From Leptospiraceae bacterium (GTDB lineage Bacteria; Spirochaetota; Leptospiria; Leptospirales; Leptonemataceae), in contig JAOACE010000013.1 in the NCBI GenBank assembly GCA_026418015.1, positions 372,001 through 436,000 on the forward strand: 64,000 nucleotides of DNA, written 5' to 3'. The notes under the pieces are model-generated. The model was not told the origin of the DNA. It saw only the letters and a program-made list of their open reading frames with translations, and did not search any database. Shown piece by piece: positions 36,047-44,907 of the stretch. Within the stretch, counting starts at the first letter, position 1. Every line of letters starts with the position of its first letter. The position numbers were made by a program, and so were the translations under genes.

Positions 36047-37093
36047 ATGAATTTTAAAAAATATATTTTCCCTACATTGATAATATTAGGTGCAATTTCC
36101 TTATCAATCATGATAGATGGTGTAAGAGCAGGCATAGAGACAGCAATCGGAAACGACGTATCTGCGAACGAATTACGAGCAATCACTGTGGAAAGCTGGG
36201 ACAGAGACTATTCTGGTGGTGGATATGGATGGGAGGTTATAACAGATAAAGATACTAAAACAAGAGGTCCATACCAACCATCTGCATCGAATTTACAAGC
36301 AGAAAGAGAAGTAAAACTTATTAAAGGTTCACCAGCAGATATTAAATACAACGTTGGTAGAGACGATGTTCGAATTCTTGGAGTAAAATTTGCGTTTACA
36401 TTTCCAGGCTACAATGTTGTTACAATAAGACCACCTGCGGTAGATCATTATATAATCGAAAGACCTAGACCTTATTTAAACGAAATTGCATTAGCAGAAA
36501 ATTATAAAGCCCGATCTTGTTATCAAAATCCGGCACTTTCGAATGTTTTTAGAACACAAAGAGCACAAATGATCGATTGTATAGTAGGCGTAGAATTACC
36601 TGGTATGGTACATCAAATCTCCGTATGGGTTCTTGGACGTGGGAATGAATATACATTAGAAGGATGGGTCGAAGACTGGAAAGGCGACACCCATATATTT
36701 AAATTTGGTTCAATAGACTTCGTTGGTTGGCGACCTATGACAATTACTATACCAAAATATATTCCACAAGAAGTAGATTCCTTTCCGCAAATCAAAACAC
36801 TTGTATTTAAACAATTTAAAATACGTTCAACACCTCAAACTTCATTAGAAACAGTGTATGTATTTTTTGATGAATTAAGAATCCTCACAAATATTTTTGA
36901 ACCATTTTTTGATGGTGCCCAAGTTGACTTTGACAAAGCAGATTGCGAAACAAAAAATCGCTTGATAAAAGTATTGCGTCAACATGCAAGAAGACCAGAA
37001 ATCTACGAATTAAGAGATTGTTCTCAGGCACCTGGTCCAGCACAACCAATTGCAGAAGAACAACCAACTCAACCTCAACAACCAGCAAGATAA
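36047..37093 (+). CDS. flaA1: Flagellar filament sheath protein FlaA1
   Basis: 348 residues with AAGAGG 9 bases upstream. A signal peptide or anchor ([20 protein letters not shown]) is followed by the FlaA domain: [39 protein letters not shown] and [11 protein letters not shown], parallel to FlaA2. The C-terminus ends in another Pro/Gln-rich tail, [16 protein letters not shown]. It is longer than FlaA2 by about 100 residues, mostly an insertion near residues 100-190. It coats the periplasmic flagellum. Confidence 0.88.
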   Translation: MNFKKYIFPTLIILGAISLSIMIDGVRAGIETAIGNDVSANELRAITVESWDRDYSGGGYGWEVITDKDTKTRGPYQPSASNLQAEREVKLIKGSPADIKYNVGRDDVRILGVKFAFTFPGYNVVTIRPPAVDHYIIERPRPYLNEIALAENYKARSCYQNPALSNVFRTQRAQMIDCIVGVELPGMVHQISVWVLGRGNEYTLEGWVEDWKGDTHIFKFGSIDFVGWRPMTITIPKYIPQEVDSFPQIKTLVFKQFKIRSTPQTSLETVYVFFDELRILTNIFEPFFDGAQVDFDKADCETKNRLIKVLRQHARRPEIYELRDCSQAPGPAQPIAEEQPTQPQQPAR

Positions 37094-37101
37094 TCAAAAC
37101 A

Positions 37102-37135
37102 AAGATCCAGTTAGTAGCTGGATCTTCTTATTTTT
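37102..37135. terminator. Rho-independent terminator after flaA1
   Basis: AAGATCCAG (37102-37110) and CTGGATCTT (37118-37126) form a 9-bp stem with a 7-base loop, followed by CTTATTTTTTT on the plus strand. It ends the flaA2-flaA1 transcript 8 bases after the stop. The stem is symmetric and the minus strand beyond it reads TGTTTTGATT, so it may also stop the opposing DJ-1-like gene, whose stop codon lies at 37128-37130. Confidence 0.85.
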
Positions 37136-37679
37136 TTACAAACATTGGGGCTTCTACTTTTTCTCTCGTTTCTTTACCACATAACTCTTCTACAATAGCA
37201 AGAGCAAATTCAAAAGCAGTTCCCGGACCTTTACTCGTAAATATATGATTGTTTTTGACAACCCTATCGTCTACAAACTGACCAGGGTATTTTTCGGGTA
37301 AGGTATTGGGATGTAAAGTAAACTTATCGTTATCTTTTATTATGTTATGTTTTAACAAAACATTGGGAGCTGCACAAATAGCACCGATGAGTTTATTTTT
37401 TTCGTTCAAATCCTCGATGATCTTTTTAATTCTTTCGTCGTTTGCTAATCGCTTTGCCCCTTCTGAACCGCCTGGTAAAACGATTGCATCGAATTCCCAA
37501 CCTTTTACTTCTTCTAAAAGATAATCTGCTATATGTTTTGTATTTCTCGAAGCAACAATTTCTTTTTTATCTACTCCAGCTACAATAACTTCTAACCCAG
37601 CTCTACGTAACACATCTATAATAATAATCCCTTCCATTTCTTCGAAACCATCTGCTAAAGGAACTAATACTCTTTTCAT
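37128..37679 (-). CDS. DJ-1/PfpI-family protein (YajL-like)
   Basis: 183 residues, the DJ-1 length, with the acidic FEEMEGIIIIDVLRRAG (Glu near residue 14) and the nucleophile elbow LIGAICAAPNVL, whose Cys is the redox-active residue of the family. VLPGGSEGAKRL and FTSKGPGTAFEFAL complete the signature. Members act as chaperones or glyoxalase/deglycase-type repair enzymes; the role here is not decidable. Confidence 0.9.
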   Translation of the reverse strand: MKRVLVPLADGFEEMEGIIIIDVLRRAGLEVIVAGVDKKEIVASRNTKHIADYLLEEVKGWEFDAIVLPGGSEGAKRLANDERIKKIIEDLNEKNKLIGAICAAPNVLLKHNIIKDNDKFTLHPNTLPEKYPGQFVDDRVVKNNHIFTSKGPGTAFEFALAIVEELCGKETREKVEAPMFVKK

Positions 37680-37777
37680 ACTTAATTTTATAATTTATTT
37701 TAATTCTATTGTCAACAAGATTCAATTTTTAATTATTTTAATTGAATTTAATACAAGTTTAAATAAATTAGATTTAA

Positions 37778-38812
37778 ATGAAAATACTTGAATGGCCAGA
37801 ATTTCAGATTGTTCATGTTTGGATATTACTTATCGTTTTAATTGTTATTATATTGATATTTAATACCATTTATTATTTTAAATACCTCGAAAAAAAGAAC
37901 TATTTATTTTTTTTAACAATATCAAAACAAAAGAAGTTAAGCGTTAAAGAAATAGAATTATTATTAGATTTTTATAATTATTATAAACAAAATTATTCTA
38001 TTTTTACGCGAAATAGAGAAATAAAAAATTCTAAGTTATTAAAAAAGCGATTGTTGGAATGGTATATAAAAGTTTTACAGAATGATAAACACAGTAATCA
38101 GCTATTTTTACACATTCTTCGAAATCTTTTTTTTGAATTAGGAACCTTTGCTATCTCTTCCATAAAGGATTTAGACATATACGAACCAGTGCTTGTATTA
38201 ACAAGTAGTTTTTTTACTATAGGTTTTGTCGAATCCGTAGAAGAAAAACCAATTCCTAAAATTAGGATAAATTTGCTAAAAAGCGAAAATCTTTTATCCA
38301 AAAAAATCGAAATGATATTTTATAGATCCTCTTCTGGAGATTATAAAACCATAGGAGAAATTATCGGAGTAGAAGATCATACTATCAATGTTATAATTAA
38401 AACAGATTTTGAACCTTTATCCTTCAATCTAATGACATTAGCAAAAGTATCGGGAAAAATAAAATTCAAACATATAAATTTAGGAATAGAAACAAATGAA
38501 ATCGATTTTATTAGCGAAAAGTTATCTTTAAGAGGAATCAAGATTTATTCACTGGTTGATATTAAAAAACTTTTACGCGATTTGTTAAAAGAACATAACA
38601 TACCAAATATTATTTGGGAAGACTTTAGAGTAGAAATACAATTAAATTTAGAAGATCAAACATTCTTTTTAACAGGTAAAATCAAAGATATATATAAGTC
38701 AGAAAAAAATCGCTATTTAGTGGTTTTTGAATTTCAAGAAGATAACAGCAACATGAAAAAAATTCTAATTTCTTTTATTAAAAACAATTTTCCTATTCCC
38801 GAGAAATTGTAA
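37778..38812 (+). CDS. Membrane-anchored protein with possible PilZ-like C-terminus
   Basis: 344 residues with one N-terminal membrane helix (VWILLIVLIVIILIFNTIYYF), a helical region to about 120, and a beta-rich C-terminal two-thirds. The architecture (N-terminal helix then paired beta-barrel-like segments such as KIRINLLKSENLLSKKIEMI) recalls the PilZ/YcgR-like proteins abundant in spirochaetes. The RxxxR and DxSxxG c-di-GMP motifs are not visible, so PilZ identity is a guess. Confidence 0.5.
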   Translation: MKILEWPEFQIVHVWILLIVLIVIILIFNTIYYFKYLEKKNYLFFLTISKQKKLSVKEIELLLDFYNYYKQNYSIFTRNREIKNSKLLKKRLLEWYIKVLQNDKHSNQLFLHILRNLFFELGTFAISSIKDLDIYEPVLVLTSSFFTIGFVESVEEKPIPKIRINLLKSENLLSKKIEMIFYRSSSGDYKTIGEIIGVEDHTINVIIKTDFEPLSFNLMTLAKVSGKIKFKHINLGIETNEIDFISEKLSLRGIKIYSLVDIKKLLRDLLKEHNIPNIIWEDFRVEIQLNLEDQTFFLTGKIKDIYKSEKNRYLVVFEFQEDNSNMKKILISFIKNNFPIPEKL

Positions 38813-38907
38813 AAGTAATATTGCAAAAACTCGAATCAATGTGTTTTTATATAATAGAACAAAAAAAATGACATTGTAGACTTTTTTTCTTTTCGATTCG
38901 AAATTAA

Positions 38908-38939
38908 AATATTAAAAAAATTTATATTTTTTTAATATT
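38908..38939. repeat. AT-only inverted repeat, 13-bp arms
   Basis: AATATTAAAAAAA (38908-38920) and its exact reverse complement (38927-38939) flank a 6-base TTTATA loop. It contains no G or C. It lies between the preceding gene and the membrane cyclase gene. It may act as a weak terminator, since its own 3' arm supplies the U-run, or it may be a promoter-side AT element. Confidence 0.5.
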
Positions 38940-38991
38940 CAAATAAAAAACCTATTTGACAATTAGAATTCTACTACAAAAATAAATTCAA

Positions 38992-40317
38992 ATGAAAAAT
39001 TTTTTTAAAATCATTTCGGATTTCTTCTATCCAGAAAAATTATTAGATGACCAAGTCGAGAAAGTATTTTTTTATTACGATATCGCCAATACAAACATTT
39101 CCCGATTAATCATCTTTAACTATGTTTTATCTATTGGGTTAATAGGAATTCTTACTTTTGATGCCACAAGATATTTAAATAATACCCTTGATGTTTATGC
39201 AAAAGAATTAGCAATTACACATATAGTATTTTTGTTTTATTGTGCGATTACGATTATTTCTTCGAAGTTAATAGCTCGTAGAATTCAGAATCAACTTATT
39301 TTTAGGTTCTTTTTTTTACTCATTGCTTTCTTTTTATTTTTAATATTGATCTGGACTACATTAATTGATCAAAAAGCAAATGGCCAAATTACTGTTATAA
39401 TCATGGGATATTTTGGAGTATCGGTACTTTTATATCTATTTCCTATCGATAGCTTAATCCTCTACATAATAGTTTCTGTAATTTTATTCTACTTTTTACC
39501 TCAGTATCAAACAAACCCTCAGGTTCTAACATCCCATTATATCAATATTCCTATTTTAATATTAATATCTTATTTTATTTCTGTAATTTTTTTTAAAAGC
39601 AAACTCAATGATTTTATCAAAAGCAAAAAAATTGAGCAAACAACATCAGAATTAGACGAGTTAATACAAAAAATTTTACCAATACATGTGGCTTATAAAC
39701 TTCGTAAAGAAAATCGCTTTGAACCTTTTATTAACGAGAATGTTACGATTGTCTTTATTGATTTTGTCTCTTTTAGCACTATTATGGAAAAAACAAACGT
39801 TAACATCGTTTTTAGTGTTCTAGACGAATTATTTAATAAATTTGATAAAGTTATTAAAAAATATAATTTAGAAAAAATTAAAACTATTGGTGATAGCTAC
39901 ATGTTTGCAGGTGGATTATTCTCTGAATATTCGCAAGCAAAAGAATGTGTAGATGCTTGCTTAGAAATCATTGATTTATTAAATAACGAACAAAGTCATT
40001 TATTAGAGAAAACAGGTCATAATTGGTATATTCGAGCAGGAATAGATAAAGGAAAAGTTATCAGTGGAGTAATTGGAGATTGGAGATTTGTTTTTGATAT
40101 ATGGGGAAATTCTGTAAATATTGCATCACGTTTACAAAGTATTTCATTACCCCAAAAAATAAGCATTTCTCGAAATGTATTCGAAGAGATCCGACTTTAT
40201 AATGAATATCATTTTGAACCAAGAGGAAAGTTACCGATTAAAAACCTTCAGCCCATAGAAATATTTTTTGTAGAAAGAACAAAAAAAATGTTGTCAAATG
40301 ATTGGACAAAAAAATAA
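38992..40317 (+). CDS. Membrane-bound class III adenylate cyclase
   Basis: 441 residues. Six hydrophobic segments fill residues ~30-200, then a class III cyclase domain: VTIVFIDFVSFSTIME (first metal Asp), KTIGDSYMFAGGL (substrate Lys and second metal Asp), and FVFDIWGNSVNIASRLQSI (Asp, Asn and Arg of the active site). The Lys/Asp pair points to ATP rather than GTP. No light, PAS or HAMP domain is seen; the membrane part resembles the six-helix module of stand-alone cyclases. A cAMP output fits the cNMP-binding protein at 60824-62602. Confidence 0.88.
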   Translation: MKNFFKIISDFFYPEKLLDDQVEKVFFYYDIANTNISRLIIFNYVLSIGLIGILTFDATRYLNNTLDVYAKELAITHIVFLFYCAITIISSKLIARRIQNQLIFRFFFLLIAFFLFLILIWTTLIDQKANGQITVIIMGYFGVSVLLYLFPIDSLILYIIVSVILFYFLPQYQTNPQVLTSHYINIPILILISYFISVIFFKSKLNDFIKSKKIEQTTSELDELIQKILPIHVAYKLRKENRFEPFINENVTIVFIDFVSFSTIMEKTNVNIVFSVLDELFNKFDKVIKKYNLEKIKTIGDSYMFAGGLFSEYSQAKECVDACLEIIDLLNNEQSHLLEKTGHNWYIRAGIDKGKVISGVIGDWRFVFDIWGNSVNIASRLQSISLPQKISISRNVFEEIRLYNEYHFEPRGKLPIKNLQPIEIFFVERTKKMLSNDWTKK

Positions 40318-40348
40318 TCTTTAACAAAAAAATTTAGGGGGGTTTATA

Positions 40349-41539
40349 ATGTGGAAAAAAACATTGTTTATTTTTTTATTTTTTGTGTTAAGCTTACAAG
40401 CCCAAGAAAATGCACCTTTTAATAACTTTGATATAGAATCCATCAATCACTGGAATTTTAAAATTTCTACGGTCAATTGGGAATCTGCAACAATAAAAAA
40501 TGCATTAGATATACCATATACTACTTTTATAAGCGATATAATCAAAGGGAAATATAATTTATTTTTAAACGATTCTCCCAAAAAAATTAAAGGTGTTTCT
40601 TATCAGTTTGCCACACCAAAATGTAGTAAAAACCAATGTTCTGATTTCTATATAAATATTATCACATCAAAATCCAATTATTTTCCAGCGTATAAAAATA
40701 ACATAGAATCAGCAAATACTACTTTTAAAACACAAACAGATACCATCACTACAACCATTGTTAATAATTCAGATGGTATTCTTTCTAGCTCAAAACAAGA
40801 TCTAAAAAATATCTTTTTCGGCTACCAGAACGATTATTATTTACTGCAAAATCATCCCTACTTTAAAAATGTAGGTTTTCGCTTTGGTTTGGGTTTAGAT
40901 ATTTATCAATACAAAGCAACAATTTCTGGAATCGAAGCCCTAAACTCTTTATACATAGAAATTCATCAAAACAATCCATCCCAAAATAAAACGTTGGTAA
41001 ATACTGCAAATATTTACGTAACAAACCAATTAGATTATTTAGAAGCTGCGTTAAAATTAAAAGCTGGCGTTAATTATATTTATGAATTTTTAGAAAAAAA
41101 CTTAGTTTTTATCGGTATAGATCTTCATTACGGTTATGGTGCTGTCAGCTATAAACTAAAAGAAAATCGTATTAATACAGATTTTATTAATATTCTAAAT
41201 AGCGGGACGATTAATCCCCTTGCTATTTCGGCTATTCTTCCTCAATCCAAATTAACCGATGGTCCAGCATTTTTAGAAATTCCAGGTTATGAATATTATC
41301 TTTCTTATGGCTATAAAATTGACCCAAATCAAATTGTTCGCGTAGTTTATAGATACAAACAAGAATATCATAACCTAAAATTACCAAAAATTGAACCAGA
41401 CGAAAACATAAACCTATCTGCTGTCTCGCAAGGAGATCTTACACCTGTTTTACTGTCACAGATCAAGCCTACGGGATTATTACCCAAAAACAGCGAATTT
41501 GTAAGAGAACTTGGCATTGAATATATGTATAAATTCTAA
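40349..41539 (+). CDS. Probable outer-membrane beta-barrel protein
   Basis: 396 residues behind an unusually strong GGGGGG-type RBS. A signal peptide (WKKTLFIFLFFVLSLQAQ) is followed by alternating amphipathic strands with Tyr/Phe, for example NVGFRFGLGLDIYQYKA and YYLSYGYKIDPNQIVRVVYR, and a terminal ...ELGIEYMYKF ending in Phe, as in outer-membrane proteins. Function unknown. Its stop abuts the PPK2 gene start (1 base apart). Confidence 0.65.
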   Translation: MWKKTLFIFLFFVLSLQAQENAPFNNFDIESINHWNFKISTVNWESATIKNALDIPYTTFISDIIKGKYNLFLNDSPKKIKGVSYQFATPKCSKNQCSDFYINIITSKSNYFPAYKNNIESANTTFKTQTDTITTTIVNNSDGILSSSKQDLKNIFFGYQNDYYLLQNHPYFKNVGFRFGLGLDIYQYKATISGIEALNSLYIEIHQNNPSQNKTLVNTANIYVTNQLDYLEAALKLKAGVNYIYEFLEKNLVFIGIDLHYGYGAVSYKLKENRINTDFINILNSGTINPLAISAILPQSKLTDGPAFLEIPGYEYYLSYGYKIDPNQIVRVVYRYKQEYHNLKLPKIEPDENINLSAVSQGDLTPVLLSQIKPTGLLPKNSEFVRELGIEYMYKF

Positions 41540-41540
41540 T

Positions 41541-42815
41541 ATGGCAAATGATCAAGAACTAGATTTATTAAAATTAGAGGTTTCGAACCTACAAAGAAAA
41601 GCAAAAGATAACAAAATACCTATATTGATATTCATCGAGGGGAAAAATTCAAAAAACAAAAAGGAGCTTATAACCAAATTTTTAGACCCCCTCGAACCAA
41701 GAGGATATCATTTTATTTCTGTTAATAAGAGCATTTTTAAATGCAATGGTAAACCAAAAATACTTCTCTTTTTGGAAAAAACACCTTCTTTTGATCAAAT
41801 CTATCTCTTAGACAAAAGCTGGTATAGTTTAAACATCTCCTTAGAAGAAATCGAAATAATAGAAAAGATTCTATCTTCTTATGTTTTAATTATAAAATTT
41901 CTAATAAATAATCAAAAACCATCTAAAATATATAAAAAAATTTATAAATTTAATTTATTAAAAGAATGGAATATTCTCAACAATACGAATAAATTTGAAT
42001 CTCTTAAAAACATTTTTTTAGTCTTTAAAAATAAGGTAGAACAAATAGTAAAAGAAAAGAGCGAAAAACCAATAATTTATGATCCCAAAATCAATGTAAA
42101 TAGCCCTAGCATTTTAGACACCATTGATTTAAATAAATCTCTTACAGAAACAGAATACAAAGAACAATTAGAATATTACCAAAAAGAGTTATCGAGTTTA
42201 CAAAAAAAACTAAAGAAAAAAAAGAAACCGGTTATTATCTTATTAGAAGGGTGGGATGCTGCAGGGAAAGGTGGTTCTATCAGAAGAATTGTTAAAAAAT
42301 TAGATCCACGCTATTATCGAATTATTTCTGTAAGTGCACCAAACGAAAGAGAAAAGAAACATCATTATCTATGGAGATTTTGGACACATCTACCCAAATA
42401 TGGTCAGATTACGATTTTCGATAGAACGTGGTATGGTCGTTTACTTGTAGAAAGAATCGAAGGATTTTGCACTGTGGGAGAATGGCAAAATGCTTTCGAA
42501 GAGATAGCATTATTCGAATCATTACTGACAAAATGGGACTATATATTAATCAAATGTTGGCTACATGTAGATAAAGAAACACAACTAAAACGATTCGAAG
42601 AACGACAAAACAATCCTTACAAACAATGGAAAATAACCGAGGAAGACTGGAGAAATAGAGAAAAATGGGATTTATACAGAGTAGCCTTCGATGAACTTTA
42701 TAAAAAAACCAATACTGATTATGCACCTTGGCATATTATTGAATTCAACTATAAGTGGTTTGGTAGGATCAAGTTACTAAAAGTTATTACAGAAACTATA
42801 AAAAATAATTTATAA
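41541..42815 (+). CDS. Tandem PPK2-family polyphosphate kinase with degenerate first domain
   Basis: 424 residues from the ATG at 41541. The C-terminal half is an intact PPK2 domain: Walker A LLEGWDAAGKGGSIRR (about residue 235), the HYLWRFWTHLPKYGQITIFDRTW-like lid and FDRTWYGRLLVERIE. The N-terminal half keeps the fold (ILIFIEGKNSKNKKELITKF, FLDPLEPRGYHFIS, DKSWYS) but has lost the Walker A Gly-Lys and the FDRTWY Arg. Two-domain PPK2 proteins are usually polyphosphate:AMP phosphotransferases (Pap). It would use polyphosphate to phosphorylate a nucleotide. Confidence 0.85.
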   Translation: MANDQELDLLKLEVSNLQRKAKDNKIPILIFIEGKNSKNKKELITKFLDPLEPRGYHFISVNKSIFKCNGKPKILLFLEKTPSFDQIYLLDKSWYSLNISLEEIEIIEKILSSYVLIIKFLINNQKPSKIYKKIYKFNLLKEWNILNNTNKFESLKNIFLVFKNKVEQIVKEKSEKPIIYDPKINVNSPSILDTIDLNKSLTETEYKEQLEYYQKELSSLQKKLKKKKKPVIILLEGWDAAGKGGSIRRIVKKLDPRYYRIISVSAPNEREKKHHYLWRFWTHLPKYGQITIFDRTWYGRLLVERIEGFCTVGEWQNAFEEIALFESLLTKWDYILIKCWLHVDKETQLKRFEERQNNPYKQWKITEEDWRNREKWDLYRVAFDELYKKTNTDYAPWHIIEFNYKWFGRIKLLKVITETIKNNL

Positions 42816-42956
42816 TAAAATTATATAATCTGATATTGAATTAATTTTAAAAAATTTTTACTAATTTAACTAAATAAAATTCATATATAAATTTTGTTTT
42901 AATTATTAATAAAAATTGATTGATTTATGATTCAAATATTGTATATTATACTTATT

Positions 42957-43226
42957 ATGAAAAGAGTCACATATATAAGTCATTTCGCTAAAACCCTTAC
43001 AAAAGAAGAGATTAATCAAATTGGAGAAATATCTGTAAGAAATAACCAAAGAGATGGACTAACAGGTGTTCTTTTTACTTACAAGAATATATTTTATCAA
43101 ATTATCGAAGGTCCAGAAGACAAATTAGATGCACGATTAGAAAAGATTTTGCAAGACCCTAGACATAGAGATATTTATATTCTAAAAGTAGAAAAAAATA
43201 TTCCCGAAAGAAAATATTCCAATTGA
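42957..43226 (+). CDS. BLUF photoreceptor domain ending at an in-frame TGA (split PAC, N-terminal part)
   Basis: 89 residues from the ATG at 42957. BLUF markers are in place: Tyr6 in RVTYISHF, Asn30 in RNNQRDGLTGVL and Gln48 in FYQIIEGPE, so FAD binding and the Tyr/Gln photocycle network look intact. It lines up with bPAC/OaPAC-type photoactivated cyclases but stops at codon 90 with TGA exactly where those have the BLUF Trp (RKYSN then stop then AM; bPAC has PNWAM). The last beta strand is therefore missing from this polypeptide. The cyclase half continues in the same frame four bases after the stop. Confidence 0.85.
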   Translation: MKRVTYISHFAKTLTKEEINQIGEISVRNNQRDGLTGVLFTYKNIFYQIIEGPEDKLDARLEKILQDPRHRDIYILKVEKNIPERKYSN

Positions 43227-43229
43227 GCA

Positions 43230-44006
43230 ATGAATACTGTTATTCTCGAAGAAGCACAAGAATATCTAATTGAACTAATATCCGAAATGCTCGATGCCAT
43301 TACACAAGGTGCAATAATTTTTGAAAAATACATACCAGAACATGTGATAAAATCCCTCCGATTAGGCAACAATCCCTTAGAAGAAACCGTAAAACAAGTA
43401 GAAAAGGTAATTGTTTTTGGAGATCTTTTCTGCTCTTCCACTTTTGGAGAAAAACTAAAAGAAGAAACTTTTTACAATTTATTAGAATCATTCTTTACAA
43501 TATCTATCGATAAAATTCATGAATCTGGTGGAGAAGTTCTTCGTTTAATGGGAGATGGTTTTATAGCAATTTTTGATTCGAATCAAGTTAGTCCTGCTGT
43601 AGAATCCATTCGAAATATTTCTACGCAACTAAAGGAGTTACGCGAATCTTACGAATCAAAAAGTCCATTTTCCCTAGTCTTCGCAGGATTTGGTATGAGT
43701 AAAGGTAAAGTGCTACAAGGTAATTTAGGTTCAAAATACAAAAAAGATTACACTGTTATCGGAGATCCAGTAAATACCGCAGCAAGACTACAATCAGTTT
43801 CTAGAAAGATTCAACATACCCTTGTTTTTGACGAAAATGTTGCAAAAGAATTACCAAAGAACAACCTAAAATATATTGGAAGGTATACACCCAAAGGCAA
43901 ACTAACGAAAGTTCCTCTTTACACATTAAAGGATAAAGAAATGCAAATCGAATTAAGCTACAACGAAATTTACGAAAGAATCAAAGCTTTAGAAACAAAT
44001 AAATAA
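43230..44006 (+). CDS. Class III nucleotidyl cyclase domain (split PAC, C-terminal part)
   Basis: 258 residues from an ATG in the same frame as the BLUF gene, one codon (GCA) after its TGA; there is no good RBS, so reinitiation is likely. Residues ~6-60 match the coiled linker of bacterial photoactivated cyclases. The cyclase core has metal ligands Asp65 (VFGDLF) and Asp109 (LMGDGF), and Thr175, Asn182 and Arg186 in YTVIGDPVNTAARL. The adenine-specifying Lys is Arg105 here (EVLRLMGD against EVTKFIGD in bPAC). Read through the TGA the product would be 349 residues, the usual PAC length. It would make cAMP if active. Confidence 0.85.
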   Translation: MNTVILEEAQEYLIELISEMLDAITQGAIIFEKYIPEHVIKSLRLGNNPLEETVKQVEKVIVFGDLFCSSTFGEKLKEETFYNLLESFFTISIDKIHESGGEVLRLMGDGFIAIFDSNQVSPAVESIRNISTQLKELRESYESKSPFSLVFAGFGMSKGKVLQGNLGSKYKKDYTVIGDPVNTAARLQSVSRKIQHTLVFDENVAKELPKNNLKYIGRYTPKGKLTKVPLYTLKDKEMQIELSYNEIYERIKALETNK

Positions 44007-44017
44007 CATTTATAAAA

Positions 44018-44854
44018 TTATTCAACAATAACATAAGCATTTATAACTAAACGTTTATACCATTCCTCAGGAATCCAGGTATAGCCGTTTTTTCCCCAAT
44101 CTTTGCCAGCAGAGTTCTGAATATAATAGGCTCTTTTTTTTAAATCATAACCCACGACTGCAATTGTATGTTTACCAATAAATTTACCTTCGGGCTCATA
44201 AAGATCTTTGGATAAATTGATAAAATTTTCAGAAATATAAATAGTAGAAATAACAATTTTTTTGTTGTAGAGAAATGTAGCGATTTGATAGATATCAAGT
44301 GGATCAATACGTGCGAATTGTTGAATTTTATATTGTTGAGCAGATTTTACTACATATGGACTCGGTTGTATCTTAAAGTCAAATTCTTTATAAGGCATTA
44401 AACTTATAGGTGGACAACCAGAATCTTTCATTAAATTTAGTGCATCGAGGATTTCTATTCCTTCGTCTTTACCATTGTTGAGTAAATTATAAATAAAAGA
44501 TGGAGAACAATAATAATTCTTGGTATTTTTAAATTTTTGATAATAATAACTCAAAGCTAAATATCCTGCTGCAAATGCTGTGCTAGATGCCTGTCTTCCT
44601 TGATTCATTACTGGTGGTAAATCCTTTAAAATATATTGATCTGGTAATTCATAATCGCGCGGAATGATTAGAATAGCTATCTCTTTTTCTTTTTCTAACC
44701 AGCGAGGACCTAAGGAAACTTCGTTCAATCGCCATTTTTTTGTTTCTTGATCTTTGATTAAAAATTTAGGTCCACTGATAATTCTACCCGATTCATCAAC
44801 AGTAACACAATTTAGAAAGAATATAAAAACCAAGCTATAAACAAAAAATTTCAT
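44018..44854 (-). CDS. Papain-like (C1) lipoprotein with Ser in place of the catalytic Cys
   Basis: 278 residues with a lipobox-like signal ending FFLNC. The C1 fold is recognisable: LPPVMNQGRQASSTAFAAGY corresponds to the papain QGxCGSCWAF block, with Ser91 at the Cys position and Thr92 for Trp. His229 (GKHTIAVVGYD) and Asn247 (QNSAGKDWGKNGY) are kept. A short pro-like segment precedes. Likely a surface or periplasmic pseudo-peptidase, or a Ser-type variant. It is convergent with the cyclase gene. Confidence 0.78.
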   Translation of the reverse strand: MKFFVYSLVFIFFLNCVTVDESGRIISGPKFLIKDQETKKWRLNEVSLGPRWLEKEKEIAILIIPRDYELPDQYILKDLPPVMNQGRQASSTAFAAGYLALSYYYQKFKNTKNYYCSPSFIYNLLNNGKDEGIEILDALNLMKDSGCPPISLMPYKEFDFKIQPSPYVVKSAQQYKIQQFARIDPLDIYQIATFLYNKKIVISTIYISENFINLSKDLYEPEGKFIGKHTIAVVGYDLKKRAYYIQNSAGKDWGKNGYTWIPEEWYKRLVINAYVIVE

Positions 44855-44907
44855 GATTTCATTTTTATTTAATTGCTAAGAACTAAAACCAAAAAAAATC
44901 ATCAATA

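Noticed and set aside
38955-38991. TTGACA at 38955 as a -35 box for the membrane cyclase
   Set aside because: No acceptable -10 hexamer lies 16-18 bases downstream.
43224-43226. UGA read as tryptophan genome-wide, which would make the BLUF-cyclase one gene
   Set aside because: Other genes end naturally at TGA, for example mnmE directly after its conserved CxGK (56051) and the phosphohexomutase, and tryptophan is encoded by TGG throughout. Recoding of this single codon remains possible but not a code change.
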